From contig NZ_LZKL01000042.1 of NCBI RefSeq assembly GCF_001668725.1, forward strand, positions 1-64,000: a DNA stretch of 64,000 nucleotides, written 5' to 3'. The notes under the pieces were generated by a model. The model searched no databases. It had not been told where the DNA came from and saw nothing but the letters and a program-made list of their open reading frames with translations. Of the stretch, positions 48,070 to 59,280 are shown in pieces. Each line of letters begins with the position of its first letter. The stretch's first letter is position 1. This stretch comes from Mycobacterium sp. E787. Its GTDB lineage: Bacteria > Actinomycetota > Actinomycetes > Mycobacteriales > Mycobacteriaceae. The position numbers and the translations under genes are program-made.

Positions 48070-48917
48070 CTCACAATCACCCGTCCGCTGTTCACGTGCG
48101 AGGGCTGTCGAAGGCCTACGGGCAGCGACAGGCGGTGTGCAATATCGACTTCGACGTCGGCTATGGCGAGATTTTCGCGATCCTCGGGCCCAACGGTGCG
48201 GGTAAGTCAACGACCATCGAAATCCTCGAGGGGCATCGGCAACGCGATTCCGGACAGGCCCGGGTACTGGGCGAAGACCCCGGCACCGCGGGCCGTAGCT
48301 GGCGCGCCAAGATCGGCATAGTGCTGCAGGAAGCCAGCGACGCCGGGATGCTCACCGTGTCGGAAACCGTGCGCATGTTCACCAAATCCTATGGGAGGGC
48401 CCGAGATCCCGAGGACGTGCTGGGCCTCGTCGGGCTCACCTCCGCATCGGAGTTGAAAGTCAGGACGCTGTCCGGCGGGCAGCGCCGTCGGCTCGACGTC
48501 GCTCTGGGCATCATCGGCATGCCCGAACTGCTCTTCCTGGACGAGCCGACAACGGGATTCGATCCGGACGCCAGACGCAAATTCTGGGACCTCATCAGGC
48601 TGCTGGCGGCCGATGGCACGACCATCCTCCTGACTACGCACTACCTGGACGAAGCCGCCGCCCTGGCCGATCGGGTCGCCGTCCTGGCGGGCGGCGAGGT
48701 GGTGGCCATCGACTCGCCGCCGAAACTCATCGAATACGTGAACTCGGCCGCGACGGTCCGCTGGATGGAGGGAGAGCAGGTCCACGTGGAGGAGACCGAT
48801 CACCCGACCGAATTGATCAGGCAGCGGTCGAAAGACGGGACGGAACTGGCTCAGCTGACAGTCTCTCGACCGACGCTCGAAGACGCTTATCTGCATCTGA
48901 TCGGCCACGCACGATGA
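48066..48917 (+). CDS. ABC exporter ATP-binding subunit (DrrA type)
   Basis: 283 aa. Walker A LGPNGAGKSTT, Q-loop VLQEA, signature LSGGQRRRLDVALG, Walker B LLFLDEPTTGFDP and H-loop LLTTHYLDEAAALADR, all intact. The DrrA-like C-terminal extension (about 220-283) is the kind that regulates ATPase-permease assembly. ATG overlaps the synthase stop (ATGA), so it is made in step with the polyketide synthase, and the permease start overlaps its own stop. Expected to drive export of the cluster's product and give self-resistance. Confidence 0.92.
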   Translation: MTHNHPSAVHVRGLSKAYGQRQAVCNIDFDVGYGEIFAILGPNGAGKSTTIEILEGHRQRDSGQARVLGEDPGTAGRSWRAKIGIVLQEASDAGMLTVSETVRMFTKSYGRARDPEDVLGLVGLTSASELKVRTLSGGQRRRLDVALGIIGMPELLFLDEPTTGFDPDARRKFWDLIRLLAADGTTILLTTHYLDEAAALADRVAVLAGGEVVAIDSPPKLIEYVNSAATVRWMEGEQVHVEETDHPTELIRQRSKDGTELAQLTVSRPTLEDAYLHLIGHAR

Positions 48918-49771
48918 ACATCGGTCAGGTGCAGAGTTCCCCGCCGCGGCGACACCGCGCAATCGAGTCGGAGTCGCCGCTCCCCACTCCGCTCCGCATC
49001 GGGTTGTCGCGGGTCGTCCCCGAGTTGAAGATGTTCTACCGCCGGCCTGAACAAGTGGTCCTGACCTTCTCGATGCCCGCCGTGATCGGCATATTGCTCG
49101 GTTCGATCTTCTCGACGAAACTGCCGCACAGCGATACCAGCACGGGCGCCGTGATCGCGGCAAGCATCCTCGCCTACGGCATTCTCTCCACATCCTTCAT
49201 CAACCTCGGCATAAGCATCGCATCCGACCGCGACACCGGCGCCTTGCGGCGACTTCGTGGGACGCCGACGACCGCGACCTCGTACTTCATCGGGAAGATC
49301 GTTCTGGTCGCCGCCGCCAGTCTCGCCGAGGCCGTCGTTCTCCTGTCGGTGGGCGTCCTCGTGTTCAAACTCCATCTACCTACCGACGCTTTCGGATGGT
49401 TCACGCTCACCTGGGTCTTCGTCCTCGGAATCCTCAGTTGTTCGTTGCTGGGTATCTTCGTCAGCAACTTGGCGAGCAACGCGGTTTCCGCCGCGGTCAT
49501 CACCAACGGCCCGGCGGTCGCCTTGCAGTTCGTTTCGGGCACCTACGTGCCGCTCATCGCCTTGCCCGGGTGGATGTTGACACTGGGTTCGTTGTTCCCC
49601 GTCAAGTGGATGGCGCAGGGATTCCGGTCGGTCCTGTTACCGCCTGACATGGCCGCCTTCGAGCCGGCCGGCAGCTGGGAACACTGGCAAACATTCTTCG
49701 TGCTGACGGCGTGGACTATCGGTGGGCTGATCGCCTGCCTCCGGGTGTTCCGGTGGTCGGACACCCGATAA
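48914..49771 (+). CDS. ABC-2 type permease (DrrB type)
   Basis: 285 aa with six predicted membrane helices after a 35-residue cytoplasmic N-terminus (RVVPELKMFYRRPEQVVLTF is the amphipathic entry helix). Family marks: DRDTGALRRLRGTPTTATSYFIGKI and VSGTYVPLIALPGWMLTLGSLFPVKWMAQGFR. It forms the membrane half of a dimeric exporter with the preceding ATPase. Substrate not identifiable from sequence; position points to the polyketide. The following 154 bp hold only the start region of the next gene. Confidence 0.9.
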   Translation: MNIGQVQSSPPRRHRAIESESPLPTPLRIGLSRVVPELKMFYRRPEQVVLTFSMPAVIGILLGSIFSTKLPHSDTSTGAVIAASILAYGILSTSFINLGISIASDRDTGALRRLRGTPTTATSYFIGKIVLVAAASLAEAVVLLSVGVLVFKLHLPTDAFGWFTLTWVFVLGILSCSLLGIFVSNLASNAVSAAVITNGPAVALQFVSGTYVPLIALPGWMLTLGSLFPVKWMAQGFRSVLLPPDMAAFEPAGSWEHWQTFFVLTAWTIGGLIACLRVFRWSDTR

Positions 49772-49925
49772 CGCGATCGGACCGGCGGAATCCTGATCGC
49801 GCAGACCGGTGCGCCGCTCGATCAGCGGATCGCGGCGGTTCGGTTCCGGGGAAAGGCCTTTTGACCATGCGTGCCGTGACTTGTGGCCGCTGACCGAGCC
49901 GGGCGGTGCTCCTAGGGTTGGCTGG

Positions 49926-50738
49926 GTGAGTTCTACAGCCGTTACTGCGACCGCCGTCGCCGTTTTCGTCGCTCTGGGGTTGCTGGCCGCCTCGATCCGG
50001 ATTGTCCAGCAGTATCAGCGCGGCGTGCACTTCCGCCTGGGCCGGGTGATCGGCGTCCGCGAACCCGGGCTCCGGTTCATCATCCCGGTGATCGATCGGC
50101 TGTGGCGGGTGTCTATGCGCATCGTGACCATGCCGATCCAGTCGCAGGGCATCATCACCCGCGACAACGTCAGCGTCGACATCGCCGCGGTGGCCTACTT
50201 CCGCGTCGTCGACGCCCGCAAGTCCGTCGTCGTCATCGAGAACGTCAACGCCGCCATCAACCAGATCGCCCAGACGACCTTGCGCAACGTCGTCGGGCAG
50301 CACTCCCTCGACGAGGTGCTCGCCAAGACGGAGAAGATCAACGGCAGCATCCGCCAGATCCTGGACACCACCACCGTCGAATGGGGCGTCGAGGTCACCC
50401 TGGTGGAGCTCAAGGACATCCAGCTGCCCGACAGCATGAAGCGCGCGATGGCGCGCGAGGCCGAAGCCGAGCGGGAGAAGCGCGCCAAAATCATTGCCGC
50501 CGAAGGGGAAGCGCGCGCGGCCGCGGCGCTGGGCGAGGCGTCCGACACCATGATGCGCCACCCACTGGCCCTGCAACTGCGGAACCTGCAGACTCTGCTG
50601 GAGCTTGGGGTCGAGAAGAACACGACCATCGTGTTCCCCGCGCCGCTGATGAACGCGATCGGGGAGCTCACCGGCTTCCTGACCCGGGAGGCGAGTGCCG
50701 CCAAACCCGCCGTGCCGAGCGAGCTTTCACACGTCTGA
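49926..50738 (+). CDS. SPFH/stomatin-like membrane protein
   Basis: 270 aa. One N-terminal membrane helix (about residues 3-25), then a band-7 domain ([59 protein letters not shown]). A charged helical segment ([24 protein letters not shown]) normally drives oligomerisation. Such proteins organise membrane microdomains and often partner a NfeD protein, which is not present here. GTG 49926 gives the normal length; the open frame upstream is not needed. Codon use looks like the host backbone again, so I place the island's right edge before it. Confidence 0.88.
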   Translation: MSSTAVTATAVAVFVALGLLAASIRIVQQYQRGVHFRLGRVIGVREPGLRFIIPVIDRLWRVSMRIVTMPIQSQGIITRDNVSVDIAAVAYFRVVDARKSVVVIENVNAAINQIAQTTLRNVVGQHSLDEVLAKTEKINGSIRQILDTTTVEWGVEVTLVELKDIQLPDSMKRAMAREAEAEREKRAKIIAAEGEARAAAALGEASDTMMRHPLALQLRNLQTLLELGVEKNTTIVFPAPLMNAIGELTGFLTREASAAKPAVPSELSHV

Positions 50739-50787
50739 CCCGAAGTGATATCGCAGGCCGCGCCCGAGCCGGTCGGCCGACGCGGGA

Positions 50788-51321
50788 TCAGGAAAAGGTT
50801 GTCTGCGCGCAGGTGCTGGGTGAGGTGATGTTCACCCCGCCGTAGACCACCTGGATGTGGGTGCAGGTGATGACGTTGATGTCGGTCTTCGGCTGGCCGG
50901 TCTGCCAGTCGGTCGAGTCGATGCGTCCGCTGGTCTGGTACTTGTCCGGTGGGCCGCCGCCGAAGTACACGGTGGTGACCTCGTCGTTGCCCATCGCCTT
51001 GTGGACCCGTTCGTACTGACCATTTGCGTGCGCGTCCAGGTAGGCCAATCGGTTCGACGACCGGATCTCGGTGGTCTGCCGGGCCCACAGGTCGTTCGGG
51101 AATCCGGTGACTCCGTCGGGGGTCTGCATGTCGGCGCCGGCGGTGAAGTTGCAGAAGCCGCCGGACTTGAAGCACTCCAGGGTCATGTGCGTCTCCAGCT
51201 GGTTGGGGCCGTCCAGCGGGAACAGGGTGGTGGCGGTGTTGCTCGCCGCCGAAGCGGACGGAGGAGGCAGGACCGCCAGCACCGCTCCGACGACCGCAAA
51301 TCCCGGCAACAGCCGCTTCAT
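50788..51321 (-). CDS. secreted protein of unknown function (Rv3572-like)
   Basis: 177 aa. Clear signal peptide (MKRLLPGFAVVGAVLAVL, cleavage after SASA), so exported. The mature part has four cysteines (LECFKSGGFCNF, ITCTHIQ, PSTCAQ) likely to form disulfides, and no catalytic motif. Corresponds by position and length to Rv3572, next to kshB in M. tuberculosis, and therefore marks where the backbone resumes after the insertion. Probably co-transcribed behind kshB (28 bp gap). Confidence 0.83.
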   Translation of the reverse strand: MKRLLPGFAVVGAVLAVLPPPSASAASNTATTLFPLDGPNQLETHMTLECFKSGGFCNFTAGADMQTPDGVTGFPNDLWARQTTEIRSSNRLAYLDAHANGQYERVHKAMGNDEVTTVYFGGGPPDKYQTSGRIDSTDWQTGQPKTDINVITCTHIQVVYGGVNITSPSTCAQTTFS

Positions 51322-51349
51322 CGGCGCCCCCTTCCGGTTCGCTACGCGA

Positions 51350-52432
51350 CTACTCGTCGTAGGTGACTTCTACCGAATCAGATTCCGGGCGAGATTGACA
51401 GGCCAAAATCAGGCCTTCGTCGAGATCCTGTTGTTCCAGGACGTCGTTGACCTCCATGTCGACCTTGCCCTTGCGCAGGGTGCAGGCGCACGCGCCGCAA
51501 TGGCCCTCGCGGCAGGAGAACGGCGCGTCGAGACCCTTCGCGAGCAACACGTCGAGCAGCTTGGCGTGGCGCGGCCACGACACGGTGTGCGTTTCGCCGT
51601 CCAGCTCCACGATCGCGGTGGCCGGCGGCTGGTCCCCTTCGGCGGTGTCGTCGATCTTGACCGCCGCGAACGGGTCCGACTCCAGCGACTTGAACACCTC
51701 GATATGCACCTGCGCGGCAGGAACTTTCAGGCCCTCCAGCGCTACGCGTGCCGCCTCCATGAAAGGGCCCGGGCCGCAGACGAAGACGGGCCGGTCGGTG
51801 AAGGGCGCGGCCAGCTTGCCCAGCGCGCCCGCACTGGGCAACCCCTGCAGCGATTCCAGCCAGTGCAACACCGTGAGGCGGTCGGGATACTTCGCCGACA
51901 GCTCGCGCAGCGCGTCGGCGAAGATGACCGAGCGGTCGTCGCGGTTGGCGTAGAGCAGCGTCACCTGCCCGCTGCCCTCGGCGAGCGCCGACTTGCAGAT
52001 CGACATGATCGGGGTGATCCCGCTGCCGGCCGCCATCAGCAGGAAGTCGTCGTCGAGCGTCTTGGGCACGAAGTTGCCCGACGGCGCCAGCACGTGGATC
52101 CGCATGCCCGCGTGCGCGTGGTCGCACAGCCAATTCGACGCGTAGCCCTCCGCGGTCCGTTTCACCGTGACGGTGAGCGCGTCGTCGGTGAACGGCGAAC
52201 TGCACAGCGAGTAGCAGCGCGCCACCGAGCCGGTGCGCTCACTGGGAACGCGCAACGTCAGGAACTGCCCGGGGGCGTAGCGCAGCCGCTCCGGCGGGAT
52301 GGCCGGATCGCCGGGCGCGTCGGGCACCGCGAACACCAGTGAGCGCGCCTCGTCGGTTTCCGCGATGACCTCGGCGATCTGCAGCTCCAGGACGTGGTCG
52401 CCGAGCGGCTCGTCGGGAATCGCTTCCGTCAC
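51350..52432 (-). CDS. kshB: KshB, reductase of 3-ketosteroid 9-alpha-hydroxylase
   Basis: 360 aa. FAD domain (RYAPGQFLTLRVP, RCYSLCSSP), NAD(H) domain (LMAAGSGITPIMS, CGPGPFMEAAR) and a C-terminal plant-type 2Fe-2S ferredoxin domain (CREGHCGACACTL and a distant CQS). It supplies electrons to the Rieske oxygenase KshA, not in this window, which opens ring B of the steroid. GTG 52432 chosen for its GGGAGG site and agreement with M. tuberculosis Rv3571. A KstR operator lies 26 bp upstream. Confidence 0.95.
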   Translation of the reverse strand: MTEAIPDEPLGDHVLELQIAEVIAETDEARSLVFAVPDAPGDPAIPPERLRYAPGQFLTLRVPSERTGSVARCYSLCSSPFTDDALTVTVKRTAEGYASNWLCDHAHAGMRIHVLAPSGNFVPKTLDDDFLLMAAGSGITPIMSICKSALAEGSGQVTLLYANRDDRSVIFADALRELSAKYPDRLTVLHWLESLQGLPSAGALGKLAAPFTDRPVFVCGPGPFMEAARVALEGLKVPAAQVHIEVFKSLESDPFAAVKIDDTAEGDQPPATAIVELDGETHTVSWPRHAKLLDVLLAKGLDAPFSCREGHCGACACTLRKGKVDMEVNDVLEQQDLDEGLILACQSRPESDSVEVTYDE

Positions 52433-52457
52433 GACCCGTCCTCCCTTTCCTCGCAAC

Positions 52458-52471
52458 TAGAACATGTTATA
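52458..52471. promoter_or_regulatory. KstR operator, kshB side of the kshB-hsaA gap
   Basis: TAGAACATGTTATA fits all fixed positions of TnnAACnnGTTnnA. It lies 26 bp before the kshB start in the 147-bp divergent gap. Confidence 0.88.
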
Positions 52472-52525
52472 GAAAACCGGATTCGCACCGCTACCAGCCG
52501 CAGGAATACCCTGCTCGACACGAAT

Positions 52526-52539
52526 CGGAACGTGTTCTA
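52526..52539. promoter_or_regulatory. KstR operator, hsaA side of the kshB-hsaA gap
   Basis: CGGAACGTGTTCTA matches TnnAACnnGTTnnA except for the first base (C for T). It lies 41 bp before hsaA and 55 bp from the other box, so each divergent promoter has its own site. Confidence 0.75.
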
Positions 52540-52579
52540 GTCTTCTGGGTAAGTCCGCACTCCCGGGGAGGCAAACTAC

Positions 52580-55553
<2,974 letters not shown>

Positions 55554-55563
55554 CCTGGAAGCC

Positions 55564-56127
55564 ATGTCAGGTCAGATCGATCCGCGGGCCTTCCGGCAGG
55601 TGCTGGGTCAGTTCTGCACCGGGATCACCATCATCACCACCGTGCACGACGAGGTGCCGGTCGGCTTCGCCTGCCAGTCGTTCGCGGCGCTGTCGCTGGA
55701 CCCGCCGCTGGTGCTGTTCTGCCCCACCAAGGTGTCGCGGTCGTGGCAGGCCATCCAGGCCACCGGCCGGTTCTGCGTGAACGTGCTGAGGGAGAAGCAG
55801 AAGGACGTGTCGGCTCGGTTTGGCTCGAAGGAGCCTGACAAGTTCGCCGGAATCGACTGGCATCCTTCGGAATTGGGTTCGCCGATCATCGACGGGTCGC
55901 TCGCCTACATCGACTGCACGGTGGCCTCGGTGCACGAGGGCGGGGACCACTTCGTGGTGTTCGGTGCGGTCCAGTCCCTGTCGGAGGCCCCCAGGATCAA
56001 GCCCCGGCCGCTGCTGTTCTACCGCGGCGACTACACCGGCATCGAACCCGACAAGACCACGCCGGCCCAGTGGCGCGACGACCTGGAGGCGTTCCTCACC
56101 ACGACCACCCAGGACACCTGGCTGTAG
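55564..56127 (+). CDS. hsaB: HsaB, flavin reductase of 3-HSA hydroxylase
   Basis: 187 aa, same length as Rv3567c. Flavin-reductase-like split barrel (GQFCTGITIITTVHDE, CQSFAALSLDPPLVLF, CVNVLREKQ). It supplies reduced flavin to HsaA. ATG 55564 is 10 bp after hsaC. Last gene of the conserved hsa operon here; nat, which follows directly in M. tuberculosis, is 2.2 kb away. Confidence 0.95.
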   Translation: MSGQIDPRAFRQVLGQFCTGITIITTVHDEVPVGFACQSFAALSLDPPLVLFCPTKVSRSWQAIQATGRFCVNVLREKQKDVSARFGSKEPDKFAGIDWHPSELGSPIIDGSLAYIDCTVASVHEGGDHFVVFGAVQSLSEAPRIKPRPLLFYRGDYTGIEPDKTTPAQWRDDLEAFLTTTTQDTWL

Positions 56128-56149
56128 CGACGCGCCCCGCGTCCGGCCG

Positions 56150-57019
56150 ATGTTTGACGGCCACCGGCTTCCGGGAATGCGTGACCTCATGCGCTCACCG
56201 GCCACCCGAGCGTTGGTCGACTATCTCAACGCCCAGATCGAGCAGATCGAACACGGCGATGCGGAACTGCGTGACGGGGAAACCCCGGAGACCATTCACG
56301 ACACCCGCGTCGCGATGCGACGCATCAGAAGTACTCTGCGCGTCTTCGCCACGGTCCTCGACGGGCCGGCGGTAGGCGACATGGACGGCGAACTGAAGTG
56401 GTTCGCCGCGCTGCTCGGCGACGTCCGCGATTGCCAGGTTCAGCAGCGCCGATTCAGCGAGGCGCTGGACGCGATGCCCGAGGAGCTGATCCTGGGTCCC
56501 GTCCGTTCACGGATCCGCGCCGATCTGCAGGCGATCGAGCTTCCCGCCCGCGCCCGGCTCAGCGAGGCCATGGAGTCCGACCGCTACCGCGCGTTGCTGG
56601 CGGCGCTGCGCGATTGGCGCGACGCGCCGCCCGTCGACCAACCGATCTCCGTCGAGGCGCTGCGCAAGCCGGCCCGCAGGGCGCAACTCAAGGCGGATCG
56701 GCGGCTGGCCGCGGCGCTCGCGTCCGGTGACGACGTCATGCTGCACAAGGCCCGCAAGGCCGCCAAGCGCGCCCGCTACGCCGCCGAACTGCGCAAACAC
56801 CTGAACAAGGGGGCCAAGCGCACCGTCCGGCACTACAAGCAGATTCAAAGCCTGCTCGGTGACCACCAGGACACCGTCGTCGCCGCGGATGCGCTTCGGC
56901 AGATGGCGGTGACGGCGGGGACGACGGTAGGGGAGAACGGCTTCAGCTACGGCATGTTGTATGCGCGCGAGCAACAGATCGCCCGGCAATGCCGCGAAGA
57001 CGCCTTGCAGCTTGTGTGA
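56150..57019 (+). CDS. CHAD-domain protein
   Basis: 289 aa. CHAD domain with conserved histidines and basic helices: HDTRVAMRRIRSTLRVF near residue 45, MLHKARKAAKRARYAAEL near 200, and YKQIQSLLGDHQDTVV near 225. CHAD proteins bind inorganic polyphosphate; no CYTH triphosphatase domain is fused or adjacent. Lies 22 bp after hsaB, so may be read through from the hsa promoter. Ended by a perfect 19-bp hairpin. Confidence 0.85.
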   Translation: MFDGHRLPGMRDLMRSPATRALVDYLNAQIEQIEHGDAELRDGETPETIHDTRVAMRRIRSTLRVFATVLDGPAVGDMDGELKWFAALLGDVRDCQVQQRRFSEALDAMPEELILGPVRSRIRADLQAIELPARARLSEAMESDRYRALLAALRDWRDAPPVDQPISVEALRKPARRAQLKADRRLAAALASGDDVMLHKARKAAKRARYAAELRKHLNKGAKRTVRHYKQIQSLLGDHQDTVVAADALRQMAVTAGTTVGENGFSYGMLYAREQQIARQCREDALQLV

Positions 57020-57023
57020 GGGA

Positions 57024-57070
57024 GGCACACCCGATGGCCCGCATGAGGGGGGCGGGCCATCGGGTGTGCC
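57024..57070. terminator. perfect 19-bp hairpin between convergent genes
   Basis: GGCACACCCGATGGCCCGC (57024-57042) and its exact reverse complement (57052-57070) enclose a 9-base loop, 5 bp after the CHAD stop. No T-run, as usual in mycobacteria. It also follows within 10 bp of the stop of the convergent coiled-coil gene, so it can serve both. Confidence 0.85.
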
Positions 57071-57079
57071 CGGGCTTGT

Positions 57080-57535
57080 TCAGCTTGATGCCGGCCGGTG
57101 CGGGCGGGCGTGCTCTGTTCCGGCCACCGGGTCGTGCGGCGTGTCGCCGAGCGAGCCGTCACGACGCTCGGCGGTCGCCTCGCCCGACTCCGTGACGTTC
57201 GGGTCGAGGCTGTCGGCCCGCTTCCAGTGATCCTCGAGTTGCTCACGCGACGCGGCCACGTCGCGCTGATGGGTCGACGCCCGCTCCTGCAGCCGCGCGG
57301 CCTCGGCGGCCTTGGCTTCGGCCTCGGCCTGCGCGGCCCGCGCCCGGGCGGCCGTTTCGTCGGCGAGCGTTTGGCGCCGCTCGACGCGGGACGACTCCAG
57401 TTTCGCCTGTTCGCGAATCTCCTCGGCCTGCCGTTGGCGGCGTCGACGCGACGCCTTGCTCGCCGCGAAAATCACCGCTGCGATCACCAGGACCGCCACG
57501 ATCGCGGCGATCACAATCCAAACAGTGCTGCTCAT
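57080..57535 (-). CDS. single-pass membrane protein with cytoplasmic coiled coil
   Basis: 151 aa. One strong N-terminal membrane helix (VWIVIAAIVAVLVIAAVIF), a basic stop-transfer SKASRRRRQRQ, then about 80 residues of Ala/Glu/Arg-rich heptad-like coiled coil. The tail is acidic and disordered. No enzymatic motif. Similar small proteins are widespread in mycobacteria without assigned function. Preceded by an AT-rich promoter-like gap (57536-57637). Confidence 0.75.
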   Translation of the reverse strand: MSSTVWIVIAAIVAVLVIAAVIFAASKASRRRRQRQAEEIREQAKLESSRVERRQTLADETAARARAAQAEAEAKAAEAARLQERASTHQRDVAASREQLEDHWKRADSLDPNVTESGEATAERRDGSLGDTPHDPVAGTEHARPHRPASS

Positions 57536-57637
57536 AGGGGGCTCCGTACGTTTCGTGGGTGTGTGCTGCAGCCCGTCCGTACCGGTTTCCCCATATTCGA
57601 CAGATATAAAACAAGGATTGGCTCAGCAGGTGCGCCG

Positions 57638-58225
57638 CTACCTGAAATCGAGCGCCTCGACCGTCGCGATGGGCCCTTCGTGGGTCGGCCGGTCAGCGCC
57701 GCCGATGCAGTAAACCGTGTTACCCACCGTCGCCACCACCTCGGCGTGACGCGCGGTCGGCATCGGGGCGATCGTGCTCCACTTGCCGGCGGAGATGTCG
57801 TACATCTCGACCACGTCGAGCACCATCGTCGGCTCCTCGCCGCCCACCACGACGATCCGGCCATCGATGTACGTGGCGCCATAGCTTCCCCGCGGCGTCG
57901 GCATGCCCACCAGCTTCGTCCCGATGAATGGCCGTTTACTGGCTGTCATGCCGACGCGCAAAATGTTGACGATGTTCGGATGTCCGGACAGGACGCCCAT
58001 CGCATAGCCCTCGCGCAGGAAACGTTCGCGGCTGTCCTCGTCGATGTGGGACGGCAGCACCTTTACCGCGACGCTTCTGCCCAGTGCCGTCTCGTAACAG
58101 CAGTAGATGACGCCGGCGCCGCCCCGGGCCACCTGACGTGCCTCCTCGAAACCGGCGGCCGCCAACTCCGCGGCGATTCCGCCGGATACCGACGCCACGC
58201 CGTCGGACCTGGGTTCTTCGGGCAT
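57638..58225 (-). pseudogene. kinase/Kelch remnant (PknK-like N-terminus fused to Kelch repeats)
   Basis: 195 aa as it stands. The first half is the start of a Ser/Thr kinase: glycine loop RQVARGGAGVIY, ATP-binding Lys in VAVKVLPSHI, helix C ERFLREGYAMG and SGHPNIVNILRVG. It then stops at RPFI, before the hinge, HRD and DFG motifs. The sequence switches directly to Kelch-type repeats (YIDGRIVVVGGEE, VEMYDISAGKWSTIAPMPTARHAEV, NTVYCIGGADR). An internal in-frame deletion of a larger kinase-propeller protein explains this; catalysis is impossible. A start 36 codons upstream (58333) is open but less likely. Confidence 0.72.
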
Positions 58226-58368
58226 TCCCCGGCGCTTGACCTCCGGTCCATGAAGCTCAGAGAGCTCAAGAGTAACGCTCGGGACCTCCCGGGGATATCT
58301 TTCGGCGCGCTTCGTTATCAAGCGATTTGGCAACGGCGGTCGGGGCGCAATGGGGCCAGAATGGCGGT

Positions 58369-59199
58369 ATGACGCTGGACCTGAACGGCTACTTCGACCG
58401 CATCGACTTCCGCGGCGCCCCCGAGCCGACCCTTGACGTGTTACAGCACCTGATGACCGCCCACACGCACTCGATCCCGTTCGAGAACCTCGATCCGCTG
58501 ATGGGGATGCCGGTCGAAGACTTCAGCCCAGAGGCCTTGACCGACAAGCTGGTTCACCGGCGCCGGGGCGGCTATTGCTACGAGCAGAACGGGCTCATGG
58601 GTTACGTGCTTTCCGAAATCGGCTTCCGCGCGCGACGATTGGCCGGCCGGGTGGTCTGGATGCGCCCGCCCGACGCACCGTTGCCGGCGCAGACGCACAC
58701 GGTGTTGGCGGTGACGTTTCCCGGGTCGCAGGGGTCATATCTCGTCGACGTCGGCTTCGGCGGCCAGACACCGACCTCTCCCCTGCGCCTCGAAACCGGC
58801 AGCGTCCAGCAAACGACGCGCGAGCCGTACCGGCTGGAAGACCGTCGCGACGGGCTGGTTCTGCAGACCCTCATCCACGACCGGTGGGTGCCGCTCTACG
58901 AATTCACCACACGGACTCAGCCGGACGTCGATCTGAAGGTGGGCAGCTGGTTCGCCTCCACCCACCCCTCGTCGGACTTCGTGACCGGGCTGATGGCCGC
59001 GCGAGTCAGCGAGGACGCCCGATTGAACCTGGCCGGCCGCGACCTCACCATCCACCGCGCCGACGGCAGCGAGAAAATCCGGCTGGCGGACGCCGCCGCC
59101 GTCGTGGACACCCTCGTCGAACGGTTCGGGGTCAACGTGGCGGATGTCGGCGAGCGCGGTGCGCTGGAGGCCCGCCTGGACCGGGTCCTCGCCGCCTAA
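58369..59199 (+). CDS. nat: arylamine N-acetyltransferase
   Basis: 276 aa. Cys-His-Asp triad visible in GGYCYEQNG, QTHTVLAV and LVDVGFGGQ. NAT acetylates arylamines such as isoniazid and in mycobacteria is linked to cholesterol breakdown, using propionyl- or acetyl-CoA. ATG 58369 matches the family N-terminus (MTLDLNGYFDRIDFRG). The normal hsaB-nat adjacency is broken here by three other genes, two of them on the opposite strand, so nat probably needs its own promoter. Confidence 0.95.
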   Translation: MTLDLNGYFDRIDFRGAPEPTLDVLQHLMTAHTHSIPFENLDPLMGMPVEDFSPEALTDKLVHRRRGGYCYEQNGLMGYVLSEIGFRARRLAGRVVWMRPPDAPLPAQTHTVLAVTFPGSQGSYLVDVGFGGQTPTSPLRLETGSVQQTTREPYRLEDRRDGLVLQTLIHDRWVPLYEFTTRTQPDVDLKVGSWFASTHPSSDFVTGLMAARVSEDARLNLAGRDLTIHRADGSEKIRLADAAAVVDTLVERFGVNVADVGERGALEARLDRVLAA

Positions 59200-59280
59200 T
59201 CCGCACGTCATGCGACGTGACGACCGCCATACCGTGGTAAATGCGGCGAATTATAAGAAGGTCTATTAATCTGTCCCGAC

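Larger units (their letters stand above)
39016..49771 (+). other. putative horizontally acquired biosynthesis/export cluster
   Basis: Five same-strand genes (antiporter, halogenase-type flavoprotein, polyketide synthase, ABC ATPase, ABC permease) interrupt the kstR-fadE34-Rv3572-kshB order known from M. tuberculosis. By eye the block has more A and T at third codon positions, and AT-rich spacers such as 40540-40562, compared with the flanking genes. No mobility gene or flanking repeat was found, so the mode of entry is unknown. The last three genes overlap by 4 bp each. Confidence 0.65.

Noticed and set aside
39016..49771. Integrative element with attachment sites at the cluster ends
   Set aside because: No integrase, transposase, tRNA 3' end or flanking direct repeat could be seen at either edge; only composition and synteny support transfer.
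57638..58225. Intact Ser/Thr protein kinase
   Set aside because: HRD, DFG and the whole C-lobe are missing.
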